DNA from: Sporosarcina sp. P32b
Lineage (GTDB): Bacteria; Bacillota; Bacilli; Bacillales_A; Planococcaceae
Reading direction: 5' to 3'
DNA: 55,055 nt
Assembly (NCBI RefSeq): GCF_002743335.1
Contig: NZ_PDZB01000021.1
Span: 1-55,055, forward strand
The notes beneath the pieces are model-generated. The model saw only the letters and a list, made by a program, of their open reading frames with translations. It had not been told where the DNA came from and made no database searches. Of this stretch, positions 8,526 through 17,237 are shown in pieces. How positions within the stretch are numbered: position 1 is the stretch's first letter; every line of letters begins with the position of its first letter. The position numbers were made by a program, and so were the translations under genes.

Positions 8526-9227
8526 TTAGAGCTTGATATACGTACGTTCCGGTCTACCGACATCTCCATAATGCAATTGGGCTTTTGCTTTTTCGACGAA
8601 TGCAAGGTATTCCAAATATCGTCGTGCGGTAGACCGACTGACGCCAGCTGCTTCGCCAGCATGAGCAGCAGTTATTCCTGCAGTCGAACATTGTAGTAAT
8701 ACATTTTCAATGCGTTCAAGTGTAAGGCGGTCTATACCTTTTGGCAATCCGTCAGTTGAAAGGGATGGGGCTTGTTGCATCTCGATACCAAATAATATGC
8801 GGTCAAGATCTTCTTGCGATAGTTCGCTTTTTGATGATAGCAATACTTTACTAGAACGGTACCGTCTAAATGATTCTGCAAACCTCTCAGGTTCAACGGG
8901 TTTGATTAAATAATCCAACACACCTCCGTGGAGTGCTTCTTGTACTGTATTTGTCTCTTTCGCAGCTGTTAGCAGCATAATATCAATGGTGGGGAATTCC
9001 CTCCGCAAACACCAAAATAAATCGAGTCCCGGGCTGTCGGGTATGTAGACATCCAATAAAATTAGGTCAGGTAGCACTTCTGACTGCCGCAAAAAGGCAA
9101 TAGTTTCTGAAGCTGATCTTTGTTCGGATACGACTTCATAGCCAGTAATCTGTTCAATTAGTTGGCGGTTAATCTTCGCCACTCGAAAATCATCTTCTAC
9201 AATTACAACTCGTATAGTACTGATCAC
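8526..9227 (-). CDS. citT: Citrate response regulator CitT
   Basis: A 233-residue response regulator. The receiver domain has the acidic pair (VIVEDD), the phosphoacceptor Asp in DLILLDVYIPD (about residue 57), the switch Thr in MLLTAAKE and the Lys of YLIKPV. The C-terminal DNA-binding region contains HAGEAAGVSRSTARRYLEYL, the HTH of the CitT/DcuR class. The GTG start lies ten bases after AAGGAGGG; no ATG is available. It begins 16 bases after the citS stop and precedes citM, so the three genes form a citrate sensing and uptake module. Confidence 0.88.
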   Translation of the reverse strand: MISTIRVVIVEDDFRVAKINRQLIEQITGYEVVSEQRSASETIAFLRQSEVLPDLILLDVYIPDSPGLDLFWCLRREFPTIDIMLLTAAKETNTVQEALHGGVLDYLIKPVEPERFAESFRRYRSSKVLLSSKSELSQEDLDRILFGIEMQQAPSLSTDGLPKGIDRLTLERIENVLLQCSTAGITAAHAGEAAGVSRSTARRYLEYLAFVEKAKAQLHYGDVGRPERTYIKL

Positions 9228-9243
9228 CGGGAGAATCCCTCCT

Positions 9244-10884
9244 TCAATTATCTTTTGGCAACGAAATTACAAAGTATGTACCGCCCAGTTCACTCGGTTC
9301 AATGGAGAGCTGACCGTTCGCTGCTTCAATTGCATTCTTTGTAAGAGCTAGACCGAAACCTCTTTCGCTACCAACTTTTGTCGAGAAACCACGGGTTACC
9401 ACTTTATCAAGAGATGCATCATCCATACCCGGGCCAGCGTCATCAATTTCAAACAGCAGATCTTGTCCGATATCAGTAAATGAAATCGATATTTCTCGGG
9501 AAATGGCGTGTTCGTCATATACCGCATCAAATGCGTTATCAAGTAGATTTCCGATAGCCGTTAGCAATGCTTGGCGATTCACGTCGGATACTTGGGAATG
9601 TAATTGGCTGTCGGGTTGGATGGACACATTGATTTGTAATTCCCTCGCTTGACTAAGCTTTCCGACAAGCAGTCCGCTAATATATGGATCATTTATATTA
9701 TCAAGCAGTGTGTTTGTCCAGTGTTGTTGAATGCTAGTTTCTTGTCGGATAAAATCGAGTACTTCATCCTTTTTGTTTAGCTGCGTCAGTCCCATGATCG
9801 TATACAATTTATTAGCAAATTCATGTGTCTGTGAACGCAGGGCATTAGCATATTGTTGGATATGTGTTAGTTTTTTCGTTAAGTTCTCGATCTCGGTTTT
9901 ATTCCTAAAAGTGGCGACTGCACCGAGCAATTCATGTTCGTAGAAGATTGGCACACTGTTTACATACACGATGTGGTTGCTAAAAACTCTTTCCTGGTCA
10001 AAGACGGATTCACCATGCTCCAGCACATAGGGTAGATCTGAATTCGGAAAGCTCTCTTGTATTGGTTTACCGATCCAGTCATCGGTTTGCTGTTCATCGC
10101 CTGTCAAAAGTTTCAACGCAGCGGAGTTGACCATCGTAATTCGGCCCTCCTTATTAATAGCAATAATGCCTTCATGTATGGAATGCAAAATCGTTTCTTT
10201 TTGAAAGAGTAAATGCGAAATCTCTTCAGGCTCCAATCCGAATAACAAGTTCTTTATATAGTTCGCAATCAGTACAGCTCCAATGATCGCGGCCGTGCAA
10301 ACACCTAGAAGAACGAGCCATATTTCCTTGCTATACCCCCAGATGATTGTTTCAATGGAATCTACTAGGAACCCTACCGAGACAACACCTACAATTTCAT
10401 CGTTTAAATAGACCGGAGCTTTTGCACGGAGTGAGTTACCTAAAGATCCGGTTGATTTGGAAGTATAGGATTCCCCGTATCGTAAAGCACGTTCGTTATC
10501 TTCACCGATCATTTTATCACCAATTCGATCGGGAGTCGGGTGGGCATAACGGATTTCCTGTTGGTTACCAACAACGATAAACTCTGCGTCTGTTTGGGCT
10601 TGAATTTTCTGCACGATCGGCTGGATGATAGCGGAAGGATTATTCGATTCAAAGGCTTGTGAAATCTCGGGTATCACCGCCACACTCTTTGCAACACTGA
10701 GCGCCCTTTCCCCAATTTGAGTTTCTAATGTATCAGTAACGAAGAAACTCATGAATCCGCCTATCAGCAGAATGATTGTAATAGAGAGCGCACCTATTAA
10801 ACTGATCATTTTTAGATGAAGATTGACAAACGGTCTGTCTTTTGTTCGATGAATGGATAAATCTTCTTTACGGATACGGATCAT
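9244..10884 (-). CDS. citS: Citrate sensor histidine kinase CitS
   Basis: A 546-residue membrane kinase of the CitA/DcuS class. Order of parts: cytoplasmic tail, transmembrane segment (residues ~28-50), extracellular Cache/PAS-like sensor (to ~175), second membrane helix (WLVLLGVCTAAIIGAVLIA), a cytoplasmic PAS domain (~220-330), the His-containing helix LRSQTHEFANKLYTIMGL, and an ATPase domain with N box (NLLDNAFDAV), G1 (DAGPGMD) and G2 (GFGLALTKN). The extracellular domain presumably binds citrate. The ATG at 10884 follows CCGGGGGT. It heads the citS-citT-citM cluster. Confidence 0.88.
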   Translation of the reverse strand: MIRIRKEDLSIHRTKDRPFVNLHLKMISLIGALSITIILLIGGFMSFFVTDTLETQIGERALSVAKSVAVIPEISQAFESNNPSAIIQPIVQKIQAQTDAEFIVVGNQQEIRYAHPTPDRIGDKMIGEDNERALRYGESYTSKSTGSLGNSLRAKAPVYLNDEIVGVVSVGFLVDSIETIIWGYSKEIWLVLLGVCTAAIIGAVLIANYIKNLLFGLEPEEISHLLFQKETILHSIHEGIIAINKEGRITMVNSAALKLLTGDEQQTDDWIGKPIQESFPNSDLPYVLEHGESVFDQERVFSNHIVYVNSVPIFYEHELLGAVATFRNKTEIENLTKKLTHIQQYANALRSQTHEFANKLYTIMGLTQLNKKDEVLDFIRQETSIQQHWTNTLLDNINDPYISGLLVGKLSQARELQINVSIQPDSQLHSQVSDVNRQALLTAIGNLLDNAFDAVYDEHAISREISISFTDIGQDLLFEIDDAGPGMDDASLDKVVTRGFSTKVGSERGFGLALTKNAIEAANGQLSIEPSELGGTYFVISLPKDN

Positions 10885-11203
10885 GTCGAACCCCCGGTAA
10901 ACATGTTAGTAGATATAGAATACCATGCTATGTGAAATATTAAATGGTATTGTTCATTTAAAAGTGTAGGGGAGGGATAAAGGTTGGAGGTATACACAGT
11001 TAACTGTTCTATACATAGAAAAGAAGAGTTTCCTTACTGACTAGCGATGCAGAAATAATGTCTTGGATGTAGCGTCGATTAGTAGTATGGAAGGAAACTC
11101 AGCGTGGAAATAAATAACTTACCAGGTGGGATAGTACGATTTGGCAGTAGGATTTGGAATTTACATATGGGAGTGCGATATAGTCAATTGAAGAGTTATT
11201 ATC
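10885..11203. other. Gene-free interval upstream of citS
   Basis: About 320 bases between the minus-strand lipid kinase gene and citS. It must hold the citS promoter and the end of the kinase transcript. A 10-bp inverted repeat GAGTTTCCTT (11026-11035)/AAGGAAACTC (11091-11100) separated by 55 bases is the only structure noticed. No convincing small gene was found. Confidence 0.5.
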
Positions 11204-12103
11204 TTAGAGCGCGTTTACATGAATCATTCGTAAATGACCAGGTAACACGGTGATTTGCTGTGCAGTTTCTTCATAAATTTCTCCGTCCATATCGACCTTA
11301 TTGCCAATAGGTTGCATGATTTCGAGAGCTGTGACTTGAATATATTCGAGTTCGTTTAATTGCTCATTTTCCACAGTCGGATTTTGTAACGCAAATAATT
11401 CGCGGAAAGCAGCTAAGTTGGAATCACGCACAATTAAAACGTCTAATTTACCATCAAAAGGAGATAGGGAAGCGATGGGGAGTTGAGTTGTACCGATATA
11501 GCGACCGTTAAGGACGAATAGTAAAATAGCGTCACCTTCTAACTCTGTGTCCGTAGTTTGGATTTTATAATGAAATGGTTCTGTCCGATTCAACGTACGT
11601 AATGTACTGAGCACATAACTGATAGAACCAAGACGTTTTTTTTCATCTGAATTGATGTTTTCTGATGTTTCGGTGACGAGTCCGATGCCCCAAAAATTCA
11701 TAAAGTAGTGCTCGCCAACTTTCCCAATATCGGTATCGATAATGGAGCCATTAAGTATAGAAGTAGCTGCTTCGTTAAGAGATTGCGGAATACCTAAAGT
11801 ACGGCTGAAATCATTTGATGTACCACCAGGTAATATTGCGATGATAGGACGTGTAGCAAGAGGTGCGATACTATTTAAGCAAGTGTGTACAGTGCCGTCA
11901 CCGCCAAGTATGATGAGCAAATCGACTTGGTCGCTATATTTTACGCAAGCTTGTTGGAGTTGTTCTTCGGAAGTAGTGTTCAACACGATGAGTTCATCTA
12001 CTGCTTGTGCAACAATATGGAGTGTCTTCTCAAGCTTTAGATGTGTATCATCTTCTCCAGCTGTCTGATTATAAACAAAGAGTGCGCGGTTGAAATGAAG
12101 CAT
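11204..12103 (-). CDS. Diacylglycerol kinase family lipid kinase (YegS/DagK fold)
   Basis: A 299-residue soluble kinase with the DAGK catalytic signature: LLIILGGDGTVHTCLNSI (nucleotide site GGDGT) and ILPGGTSNDFSRTLGIP. It is expected to phosphorylate diacylglycerol or a related lipid such as a sphingoid base or undecaprenol-like alcohol; the family includes DgkB/DagK and poorly defined paralogues such as YerQ and BmrU, and the exact substrate is not visible. The ATG at 12103 is eight bases after AAGGAAG, better placed than the in-frame GTG at 12112. It is a single gene on the minus strand, divergent from the DUF488 gene. Confidence 0.82.
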   Translation of the reverse strand: MLHFNRALFVYNQTAGEDDTHLKLEKTLHIVAQAVDELIVLNTTSEEQLQQACVKYSDQVDLLIILGGDGTVHTCLNSIAPLATRPIIAILPGGTSNDFSRTLGIPQSLNEAATSILNGSIIDTDIGKVGEHYFMNFWGIGLVTETSENINSDEKKRLGSISYVLSTLRTLNRTEPFHYKIQTTDTELEGDAILLFVLNGRYIGTTQLPIASLSPFDGKLDVLIVRDSNLAAFRELFALQNPTVENEQLNELEYIQVTALEIMQPIGNKVDMDGEIYEETAQQITVLPGHLRMIHVNAL

Positions 12104-12234
12104 AAGAGTCACTTCCTTTTTTTCTTTATTATTCCCTAATTCAAGATGTAGAAACCATGCGTTGAAATGAAGTAAAGCAAATGGTTATTTATGAAAATCT
12201 CGGGGAATGGTAACTATAAAAGGAGTGAGAATAT

Positions 12235-12792
12235 ATGGATATCTATACAGTTGGTCATTCCACGCATACAAAAGAAGAATTTTTGAAGTTATTGGAAGAT
12301 GCACGTATTGAGAAATTAGTCGATATCCGTGCGTTTCCTGGTAGTCGCAAATTTCCACATTTCCATGAGGATCGGATGAAAGTATGGTTACCTGCACATC
12401 ATATCGCCTATGAACATTGTGGTAAGTTAGGTGGTCGTAGAAGGAAATCCAAAACAATTGATGATGAAATAAATGATGGTTGGAACAATCAATCGTTTCA
12501 TAACTACGCGGATTATACGTTGACAGAGGAATTTCGAGAAGGAATTGACAACTTGATGAAGGAAGCTAAAGAACAGCGAATTGCCATATGCTGTTCCGAA
12601 CGACATCCGGCAAGATGCCATCGCTTGTTAATTAGTAATTGGCTAGCTACACATGGTTGGAATGTGAAACACATTATAGATGGCCCGAAAGAAAAGACGT
12701 TGATAGAAAACCATGTTGTAGGAAAGTGGGGTGCGGAACCTGTAGTGACAAAAGATGATGAAGTGACATATCCCCCTGAAAAGGAAAAATAA
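12235..12792 (+). CDS. DUF488 family protein
   Basis: A 185-residue protein with all DUF488 landmarks: the N-terminal IYTVGHSTHTKEEF, VDIRAFPGSRKFPHF, a glycine-rich GGRRR segment and the C-terminal CCSERHPARCHRLLI with conserved Cys and His. The function of the family is unknown; the Cys/His cluster suggests a catalytic or metal site. The ATG at 12235 follows AAAAGGAGTGAGAAT. It is convergent with ydaT and shares its terminator. Confidence 0.88.
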   Translation: MDIYTVGHSTHTKEEFLKLLEDARIEKLVDIRAFPGSRKFPHFHEDRMKVWLPAHHIAYEHCGKLGGRRRKSKTIDDEINDGWNNQSFHNYADYTLTEEFREGIDNLMKEAKEQRIAICCSERHPARCHRLLISNWLATHGWNVKHIIDGPKEKTLIENHVVGKWGAEPVVTKDDEVTYPPEKEK

Positions 12793-12828
12793 CAGGAGAG
12801 CCCTATGAAACAAAGGGCTTTCCTGTTA
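12790..12828. terminator. Bidirectional terminator between DUF488 gene and ydaT
   Basis: AACAGGAGAGCCCT pairs with AGGGCTTTCCTGTT across a nine-base loop, with one wobble. It overlaps the stop codons of both convergent genes. Confidence 0.7.
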
Positions 12829-13191
12829 TTCGTACAATGTTTTATCGTGCGATCCATCTGCATGATAAACAGATAATATACCTTCGTGTTCTGTAACGTA
12901 CTTTTTTGCCTTTTCAAGTAAAGCTGATTTAGTATCTTCTTTAAATAGGACATGATCGCTACCGGACTTTTTGAAAATCCACTCATCTTCCCGAGGCTTT
13001 ACTTCATAATGCAGGCGACCATCACTACTACCTTCTACATATTCATGGGCTTTCGTAGTAGCTATAGATATAGCGCGATCTTCTTCATAATTCTCACGCA
13101 GCAAAGCGTTGGCAATTTCAATCGCTTTATTACGTACTTTGGGATTTAGATTTTTTAATGAAGCAGGGTAATCCTGTTTGCTCCATGGCAT
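12826..13191 (-). CDS. ydaT: YdaT-like general stress protein (ChaB-like/DUF2188)
   Basis: A 121-residue small protein. The N-terminal half (MPWSKQDYPASLKNLNP, then IEIANALLRENYEEDRAISIATTKA) matches Bacillus YdaT. The C-terminal half (HYEVKPREDEWIFKKSGSD through VYHADGSHDKTLYE) is a DUF2188 segment. YdaT belongs to the sigma-B general stress regulon in B. subtilis; its molecular role is unknown. The start ATG at 13191 is preceded by CAGGAGGTGATGTCTG. A sigma-B-type promoter lies just upstream, consistent with the same regulation here. Confidence 0.85.
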   Translation of the reverse strand: MPWSKQDYPASLKNLNPKVRNKAIEIANALLRENYEEDRAISIATTKAHEYVEGSSDGRLHYEVKPREDEWIFKKSGSDHVLFKEDTKSALLEKAKKYVTEHEGILSVYHADGSHDKTLYE

Positions 13192-13214
13192 CAGACATCA
13201 CCTCCTGTTTCAAT

Positions 13215-13240
13215 AATCCCCCTTTTCATCCAACATAAAC
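13215..13240 (-). promoter_or_regulatory. Candidate sigma-B promoter of ydaT
   Basis: On the minus strand GTTTAT (13240-13235), 14 bases, then GGGATT (13220-13215). The sigma-B consensus is GTTTAA-N12-14-GGGWAW, so the -35 differs at one base and the -10 at one. Transcription would start just upstream of the AGGAGG ribosome site. Confidence 0.45.
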
Positions 13241-13571
13241 AACTAAATAGAAGAAATGCAAACGGTCTGAAATGTGATAATTGGCTAAAGTAATAGAGAG
13301 TACTAAATTAAACTTTTATACAGCTGACCAAAATGTTACTAACTGTTTCTGTTCCTGTGTCTATCGGCAGAGATTTGTTTTACTCATTCATACTAAAGAA
13401 GGATTAACTATTACTCAATTTACAATAGTTTGATTATTCGTTTATTGAATGGTAGAGTATATATATTCTTAAGTACTTAGCAACTTAGCTTTGTTTTGAT
13501 AGTCGACCAATTCTTGTGATCTCAATAGGATAACCCTATAAAGATAAATATTAACTTGAGGAGTGAAGGTA
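13241..13571. other. Gene-free interval between ydaT and the amidase operon
   Basis: About 330 bases, AT-rich, between divergent genes. It must carry the promoter of the small-subunit/amidase operon. No clear small gene, terminator or strong palindrome was found. Confidence 0.4.
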
Positions 13572-13754
13572 TTGTCTCTGTCCGTTAAGCAATTATTGGA
13601 TAACAAAGGGATTCAGGCCAAGCCCGAGCATCTAGAAACCTTGGAAAGTCGCTGGAAGGGGATGCAAAAGTTAAGAGGAACATTAGAAGGTGTGAAAATC
13701 GAAGACGCCGATATCGGACTTCGAAATATCCCCGGAGGTGACCATATTGGCTAA
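13572..13754 (+). CDS. Small GatC/AtzG-like protein, overlaps the amidase gene
   Basis: A 60-residue protein from a TTG start at 13572, eight to nine bases after GAGGAG; an in-frame GTG at 13563 overlaps that ribosome site and is less likely. It reads as one helical hairpin followed by a polar tail ending DADIGLRNIPGGDH. Its last eight bases overlap the amidase start, so translation is probably coupled. Amidase-signature enzymes often work with small helical partners, as GatC with GatA or AtzG with AtzE; size, position and the tail resembling the GatC C-terminus suggest such a partner. The family could not be fixed by eye. Confidence 0.6.
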   Translation: MSLSVKQLLDNKGIQAKPEHLETLESRWKGMQKLRGTLEGVKIEDADIGLRNIPGGDHIG

Positions 13755-15165
13755 AGAATTGATTCAGAAATCGGTGGAAGAATTGGCGCCGCTCTTAAAA
13801 GATGGATCATTGTCGCCAGTTGAGTTAACCAATGCTGTGCTAGATCATGCTGAAGAAACGCAACATACAATAAACGCTTATATGACAATTTACCGCGAGG
13901 AAGCGGAACAGTCGGCACGTGAAGCAGAGAAAGAAATTAAAAATGGAAATTATCGAGGTATGTATCACGGAATTCCGATGGCTTTGAAAGATAATTTATA
14001 TTTTAAAGGTAAAGTCACCACCATGTCTTCTAAAATTCATAAGGATTTCATTCCAGAAGACGATGCGACTGTAGTAAGCAAGTTAAGAGATGCAGGAGTC
14101 ATTTTCACTGGTAAACTGAGTATGCATGAATATGCTTGGGGAATTACAAATAATAATCCTCACTATGGAGCAGTGAGAAATCCTTGGAACACAGATATGA
14201 TTCCAGGTGGTTCCAGTGGCGGCTCAGGTGCAGCTGTTTCGGTTGGTTCAAGCGTCGCTTCTCTCGGAACAGATACAGCGGGATCTATCCGAATCCCATC
14301 ATCCATCTGTGGTATTGTCGGTTTAAAGCCAACACACGGCCGTGTCAGTAAATATGGATGTTATCCATTGGCGTGGTCGCTTGATCATATCGGGCCGATG
14401 ACAAAGACAATCAAAGATGCAGCTGGAATGATGGATATCATTTCAGGGTATGACGAAAAAGATCCAACCTCTATTAATACACCTGTCGATCAATACTTGG
14501 AGAAGGTTAAGGGCGACGTAAAGGGTCTGGTCATTGGTGTAAATGAAGAGTATTTCTTCAATGAAGTAGACAACGAAGTGGATCAAGTAGTGCGTGGAAA
14601 TATTAAAGCACTAACTGATCAGGGGGCGAGAGTTGAAGTAGTGAAGATTCCAACTCTAAAATATGCAGAGTGGGCGGAGCTTGTCACGTCACTTTCAGAA
14701 GCGTCTACAATTCATCACGAAGACATGTTGAAGCGGCCACAGGATTTCGGTGATGATATCCGAATGTTGTTTGAGCTTGGTGAACTACCATCAGCTGTTG
14801 ACTATCTTCAAGCACAGCAAGTACGTCGTCAACTTAAGCAGGAATTCGAGGAAGTATTCCAAAAAGTTGACGTGCTTATAGCGCCGACATTGCCAGTAGT
14901 AGCTAGTAAAATCGGCGAGGATACTGTAGAGCTTAACGGCAACCAAGTGGACCTAATTGACAATATTATACGCTTTACTGGACCAGGTAATTTAACAGGT
15001 CTTCCTGCATTATCAGTACCAGGTGGTTTCAAAGGAGACCTTCCAGTCGGAGTGCAAATTATTGGACCAGATTTCTCAGAAGCGTTGTTGCTTGATGTTG
15101 GTTATGCAATCGAGCAAACAAATCCTATGAAGAATAGGAAACCGCCTTTACTCTTAAAGGCATAA
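13747..15165 (+). CDS. Amidase signature family hydrolase (GatA-like)
   Basis: A 472-residue enzyme with a complete Ser-cisSer-Lys triad: Lys in MALKDNLYFKG (about residue 80), cis-Ser in PGGSSGGSGAAVSVG (about 156) and nucleophile Ser in LGTDTAGSIRIPSSICG (about 179), followed by GLKPTHGRVS. It hydrolyses amide bonds; GatA-like sequence does not settle whether the substrate is Glu-tRNA or a small amide. No gatB or intact gatC neighbours it, so a catabolic or other amidase working with the upstream small protein is more likely than the tRNA amidotransferase. The start is TTG at 13747 after GGAGGTGACCATA. Confidence 0.85.
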   Translation: MAKELIQKSVEELAPLLKDGSLSPVELTNAVLDHAEETQHTINAYMTIYREEAEQSAREAEKEIKNGNYRGMYHGIPMALKDNLYFKGKVTTMSSKIHKDFIPEDDATVVSKLRDAGVIFTGKLSMHEYAWGITNNNPHYGAVRNPWNTDMIPGGSSGGSGAAVSVGSSVASLGTDTAGSIRIPSSICGIVGLKPTHGRVSKYGCYPLAWSLDHIGPMTKTIKDAAGMMDIISGYDEKDPTSINTPVDQYLEKVKGDVKGLVIGVNEEYFFNEVDNEVDQVVRGNIKALTDQGARVEVVKIPTLKYAEWAELVTSLSEASTIHHEDMLKRPQDFGDDIRMLFELGELPSAVDYLQAQQVRRQLKQEFEEVFQKVDVLIAPTLPVVASKIGEDTVELNGNQVDLIDNIIRFTGPGNLTGLPALSVPGGFKGDLPVGVQIIGPDFSEALLLDVGYAIEQTNPMKNRKPPLLLKA

Positions 15166-15171
15166 TAAAAC

Positions 15172-15210
15172 AAAAAGCCCCACGGTCAACCCATGGCCGC
15201 GGGGCTTTTT
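15172..15210 (+). terminator. Terminator after the amidase gene
   Basis: AAAAAGCCCC and GGGGCTTTTT arms enclosing a GC-rich inner stem, ending in five T residues. Confidence 0.88.
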
Positions 15211-15234
15211 GGTATGTACTCGCTCTTCGACGAA

Positions 15235-15335
15235 GCGGTACAGACTATTCGACTTTACTTCTTCGCTATCACAAACCCAGCTGCACCAAACTTCAACCCA
15301 AATCCGTTTGTGCAATTGCTGTTACTAGTAGTATA
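15235..15335 (+). pseudogene. Decayed fragment of an SLH-domain (S-layer-type) gene
   Basis: The plus strand reads EAVQTIRLYFFAITNPAAPNF and then NPN before losing frame. This lines up with EARTAIDVLDFFDITNPAAPNF and RPKD in the SLH gene at 20845-21840. At DNA level CCAGCTGCACCAAACTTCA is identical (15281-15299 region versus 21439 onwards), and the following GTGCAATTGCT matches GTGCACAATTCGCT with two bases lost. No start, signal peptide or complete SLH module remains. It is a relic between the amidase gene and mgtE, implying a former SLH gene or a duplication scar. The ends are approximate. Confidence 0.7.
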
Positions 15336-15504
15336 ACCTATCAAAAACGTAATAAACGCAAATCATCAAACTGTGAAGAATGTCATCTTTCTGTAGTGTT
15401 TGGCATCAAATTGAGATAAATTACATGAACCTTACACTAACCTTTCATTAACATATTGTATGCGGAATGTTCTAATTATATACGTGAGTAATCAGAATAT
15501 TCAC

Positions 15505-16863
15505 TTACATTAATTTCGAGATAAACATCGTCGCAATTCCAAAATAAATCAGTAATGAAAGGATGTCATTGATCGTCGTAATTAAAGGGCCTGAAGCTAC
15601 AGCTGGATCTATTTTGAATTTATTGAGGATTAAAGGAATAACCGTTCCTGCAATCGTTCCAATAATCAGTGTGGCAACTAAAGAGGAACCGACTACTAAT
15701 CCTAGTGTAAAACTACCTTGCCATACATAGGCGATCACGGAGATGACGGCACCACAGACGACACCTAATATAATACCGACAATTAATTCTCTAAAGACTA
15801 AGTGTAGCGACTTTTTCATATTCAAGTCTTCAGATACTAGTCCACGTACCACGACCGCTAATGATTGTGTTCCTGTGTTACCGGTCATTCCCGCAATCAT
15901 CGGCATAAAGAAGGCGAGAGCGACAACCGCTTCTAGCGTTTCTTCGAATTTAGAAATGATACTACCTGAAACGAGTCCGATAAATAATAATAGAATGAGC
16001 CAAGGGAGTCTACGATAGGCTGCTACTAAAGGTTTTGTGTTGAAGTCGATAGACTTACCGGAAGCAAAAAGCATTTCAATATCTTTGTTTGCTTCTCTAA
16101 CAACTAAATCAAGTACTTCATCAGCCCGTATGATTCCCACTAATATATTCTCTTCATTGACAACAGGTAGTGATACGAAATCAAATCGTCCAATCATTTT
16201 GGCTACTTCGCCTTGATCAGTCGTATCAGATACCTTTGCAAGACCGGTTTCCATAATTTCTGTTACTATACAATCTGCCTTAGCAAGCAATAAATCCCGG
16301 TAGGAAAGCACACCTACTAATTGCTTTTCATCATTAATGATATATACGTAATTTAAGTAATGAGCAAAGGATTCATAATGCTTAAGCTTTTCAATCGTTT
16401 TTTCAACAGTGTATGACTGATGAACCCATACATAACGCGTCGTCATAATCCGCCCTGCTGAATCAACTGGATACTTTCGGCGCTGCAAAATATTTCTCTT
16501 TTCCTCTAGGCGCAATTTAGCTATGAGTTTATCCGCTTGTTTATCTGATAGATCAGACAAAAGATCGGACAAGTCTTCACTTTTCATTTCCTCTAGCAGT
16601 TCTGAAGAACGAATGGGCCCGACTAAATCCAGTACGCGTAACTTTTCATTTTTTGAAAGAAAGCCTAGCATCTTAACCAATTGATCTTTATCCAATACTT
16701 CTAAAAATGTAGTATGTCGTTTTCGTGGCAATCGTTTATACTGAGCAGCTATTTCTTTAGGTTGCAGTTCTTTAATTGCTTTTTTCACGGATTCCAGATT
16801 ACCATCTTTGATTAATTGTATAATTGCTCGTGAAACATCATCTTGATCCCGAATCACCGGCAT
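15505..16863 (-). CDS. mgtE: Magnesium transporter MgtE
   Basis: A 452-residue Mg2+ channel. Order: an N-terminal MgtE_N helical superhelix (about residues 1-130, LLSDLSDKQADKLIAKL), two CBS domains (about 135-255, with IMTTRYVWVHQSYTVEK and DFVSLPVVNEEN), a plug helix, and five membrane helices including PMIAGMTGNTGTQSLAVVVRGL with the conserved cation-site residues. The ATG at 16863 is seven bases after GAGGTG; longer readings upstream lack a ribosome site. No M-box riboswitch motif was recognised upstream; a leader with a terminator hairpin is present instead. It is a single gene, divergent from the LysM protein gene. Confidence 0.92.
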   Translation of the reverse strand: MPVIRDQDDVSRAIIQLIKDGNLESVKKAIKELQPKEIAAQYKRLPRKRHTTFLEVLDKDQLVKMLGFLSKNEKLRVLDLVGPIRSSELLEEMKSEDLSDLLSDLSDKQADKLIAKLRLEEKRNILQRRKYPVDSAGRIMTTRYVWVHQSYTVEKTIEKLKHYESFAHYLNYVYIINDEKQLVGVLSYRDLLLAKADCIVTEIMETGLAKVSDTTDQGEVAKMIGRFDFVSLPVVNEENILVGIIRADEVLDLVVREANKDIEMLFASGKSIDFNTKPLVAAYRRLPWLILLLFIGLVSGSIISKFEETLEAVVALAFFMPMIAGMTGNTGTQSLAVVVRGLVSEDLNMKKSLHLVFRELIVGIILGVVCGAVISVIAYVWQGSFTLGLVVGSSLVATLIIGTIAGTVIPLILNKFKIDPAVASGPLITTINDILSLLIYFGIATMFISKLM

Positions 16864-16965
16864 GTAACGCACCTCGCTTATTTGTAAATAACTATAGTCA
16901 ATCATTCCCTACTATAGAAGGAAAGAAACCACATGACGCAAAGGAAGTTATTTTGGCCAATAAAA

Positions 16966-16983
16966 AAGCCTCCGAAGAGACTT
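16966..16983 (-). terminator. UUCG-capped hairpin and U run in the mgtE leader
   Basis: On the minus strand AAGTCTC-TTCG-GAGGCTT forms a seven-base-pair stem (one G-U pair) capped by a stable UUCG tetraloop and followed by TTTTTTATT. It lies 103-120 bases before the mgtE start with no minus-strand gene upstream to end, so it may be an attenuator of mgtE. Confidence 0.65.
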
Positions 16984-17036
16984 TATTGAATGAATTGAGT
17001 ATGTTTTTGTCAATTAATATTGAATCAGTTAAAGGA

Positions 17037-17069
17037 TTATTTCAAAATAGCAGATAAGATTTTTTGCAT
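17037..17069 (-). other. Possible ten-codon leader peptide upstream of mgtE
   Basis: ATG to TAA encodes MQKILSAILK on the minus strand, preceded by AAGGGGAG at an eleven-base spacing. It sits about 50 bases before the UUCG terminator. Upstream, a CCTGCA/TGCAGG hairpin spans 17105-17148. Whether it is translated is unknown; the arrangement resembles leader-peptide attenuation. Confidence 0.3.
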
Positions 17070-17237
17070 TACTTATAAAACTCCCCTTTACAATCTAATT
17101 AAAACCTGCAATTGTATGGATATATCAAAATGTAATATAGAATGCAGGACTTACTGCCCTAATTGTCATTTAATTCGAACAGAAAACACGTTATTTGTAA
17201 TATAATAGTAGGCACTGTCATTGCATTGTTTCACGTT

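Noticed and set aside
11026..11100. Small mobile element suggested by the inverted repeat GAGTTTCCTT/AAGGAAACTC
   Set aside because: Ten-base arms without target-site duplication or a second copy in the window are weak evidence.
17020..17205. Cys-rich 61-codon frame between mgtE and the LysM gene
   Set aside because: The start is a TTG with no ribosome site, and the frame overlaps promoter-like and leader structures of both neighbours.
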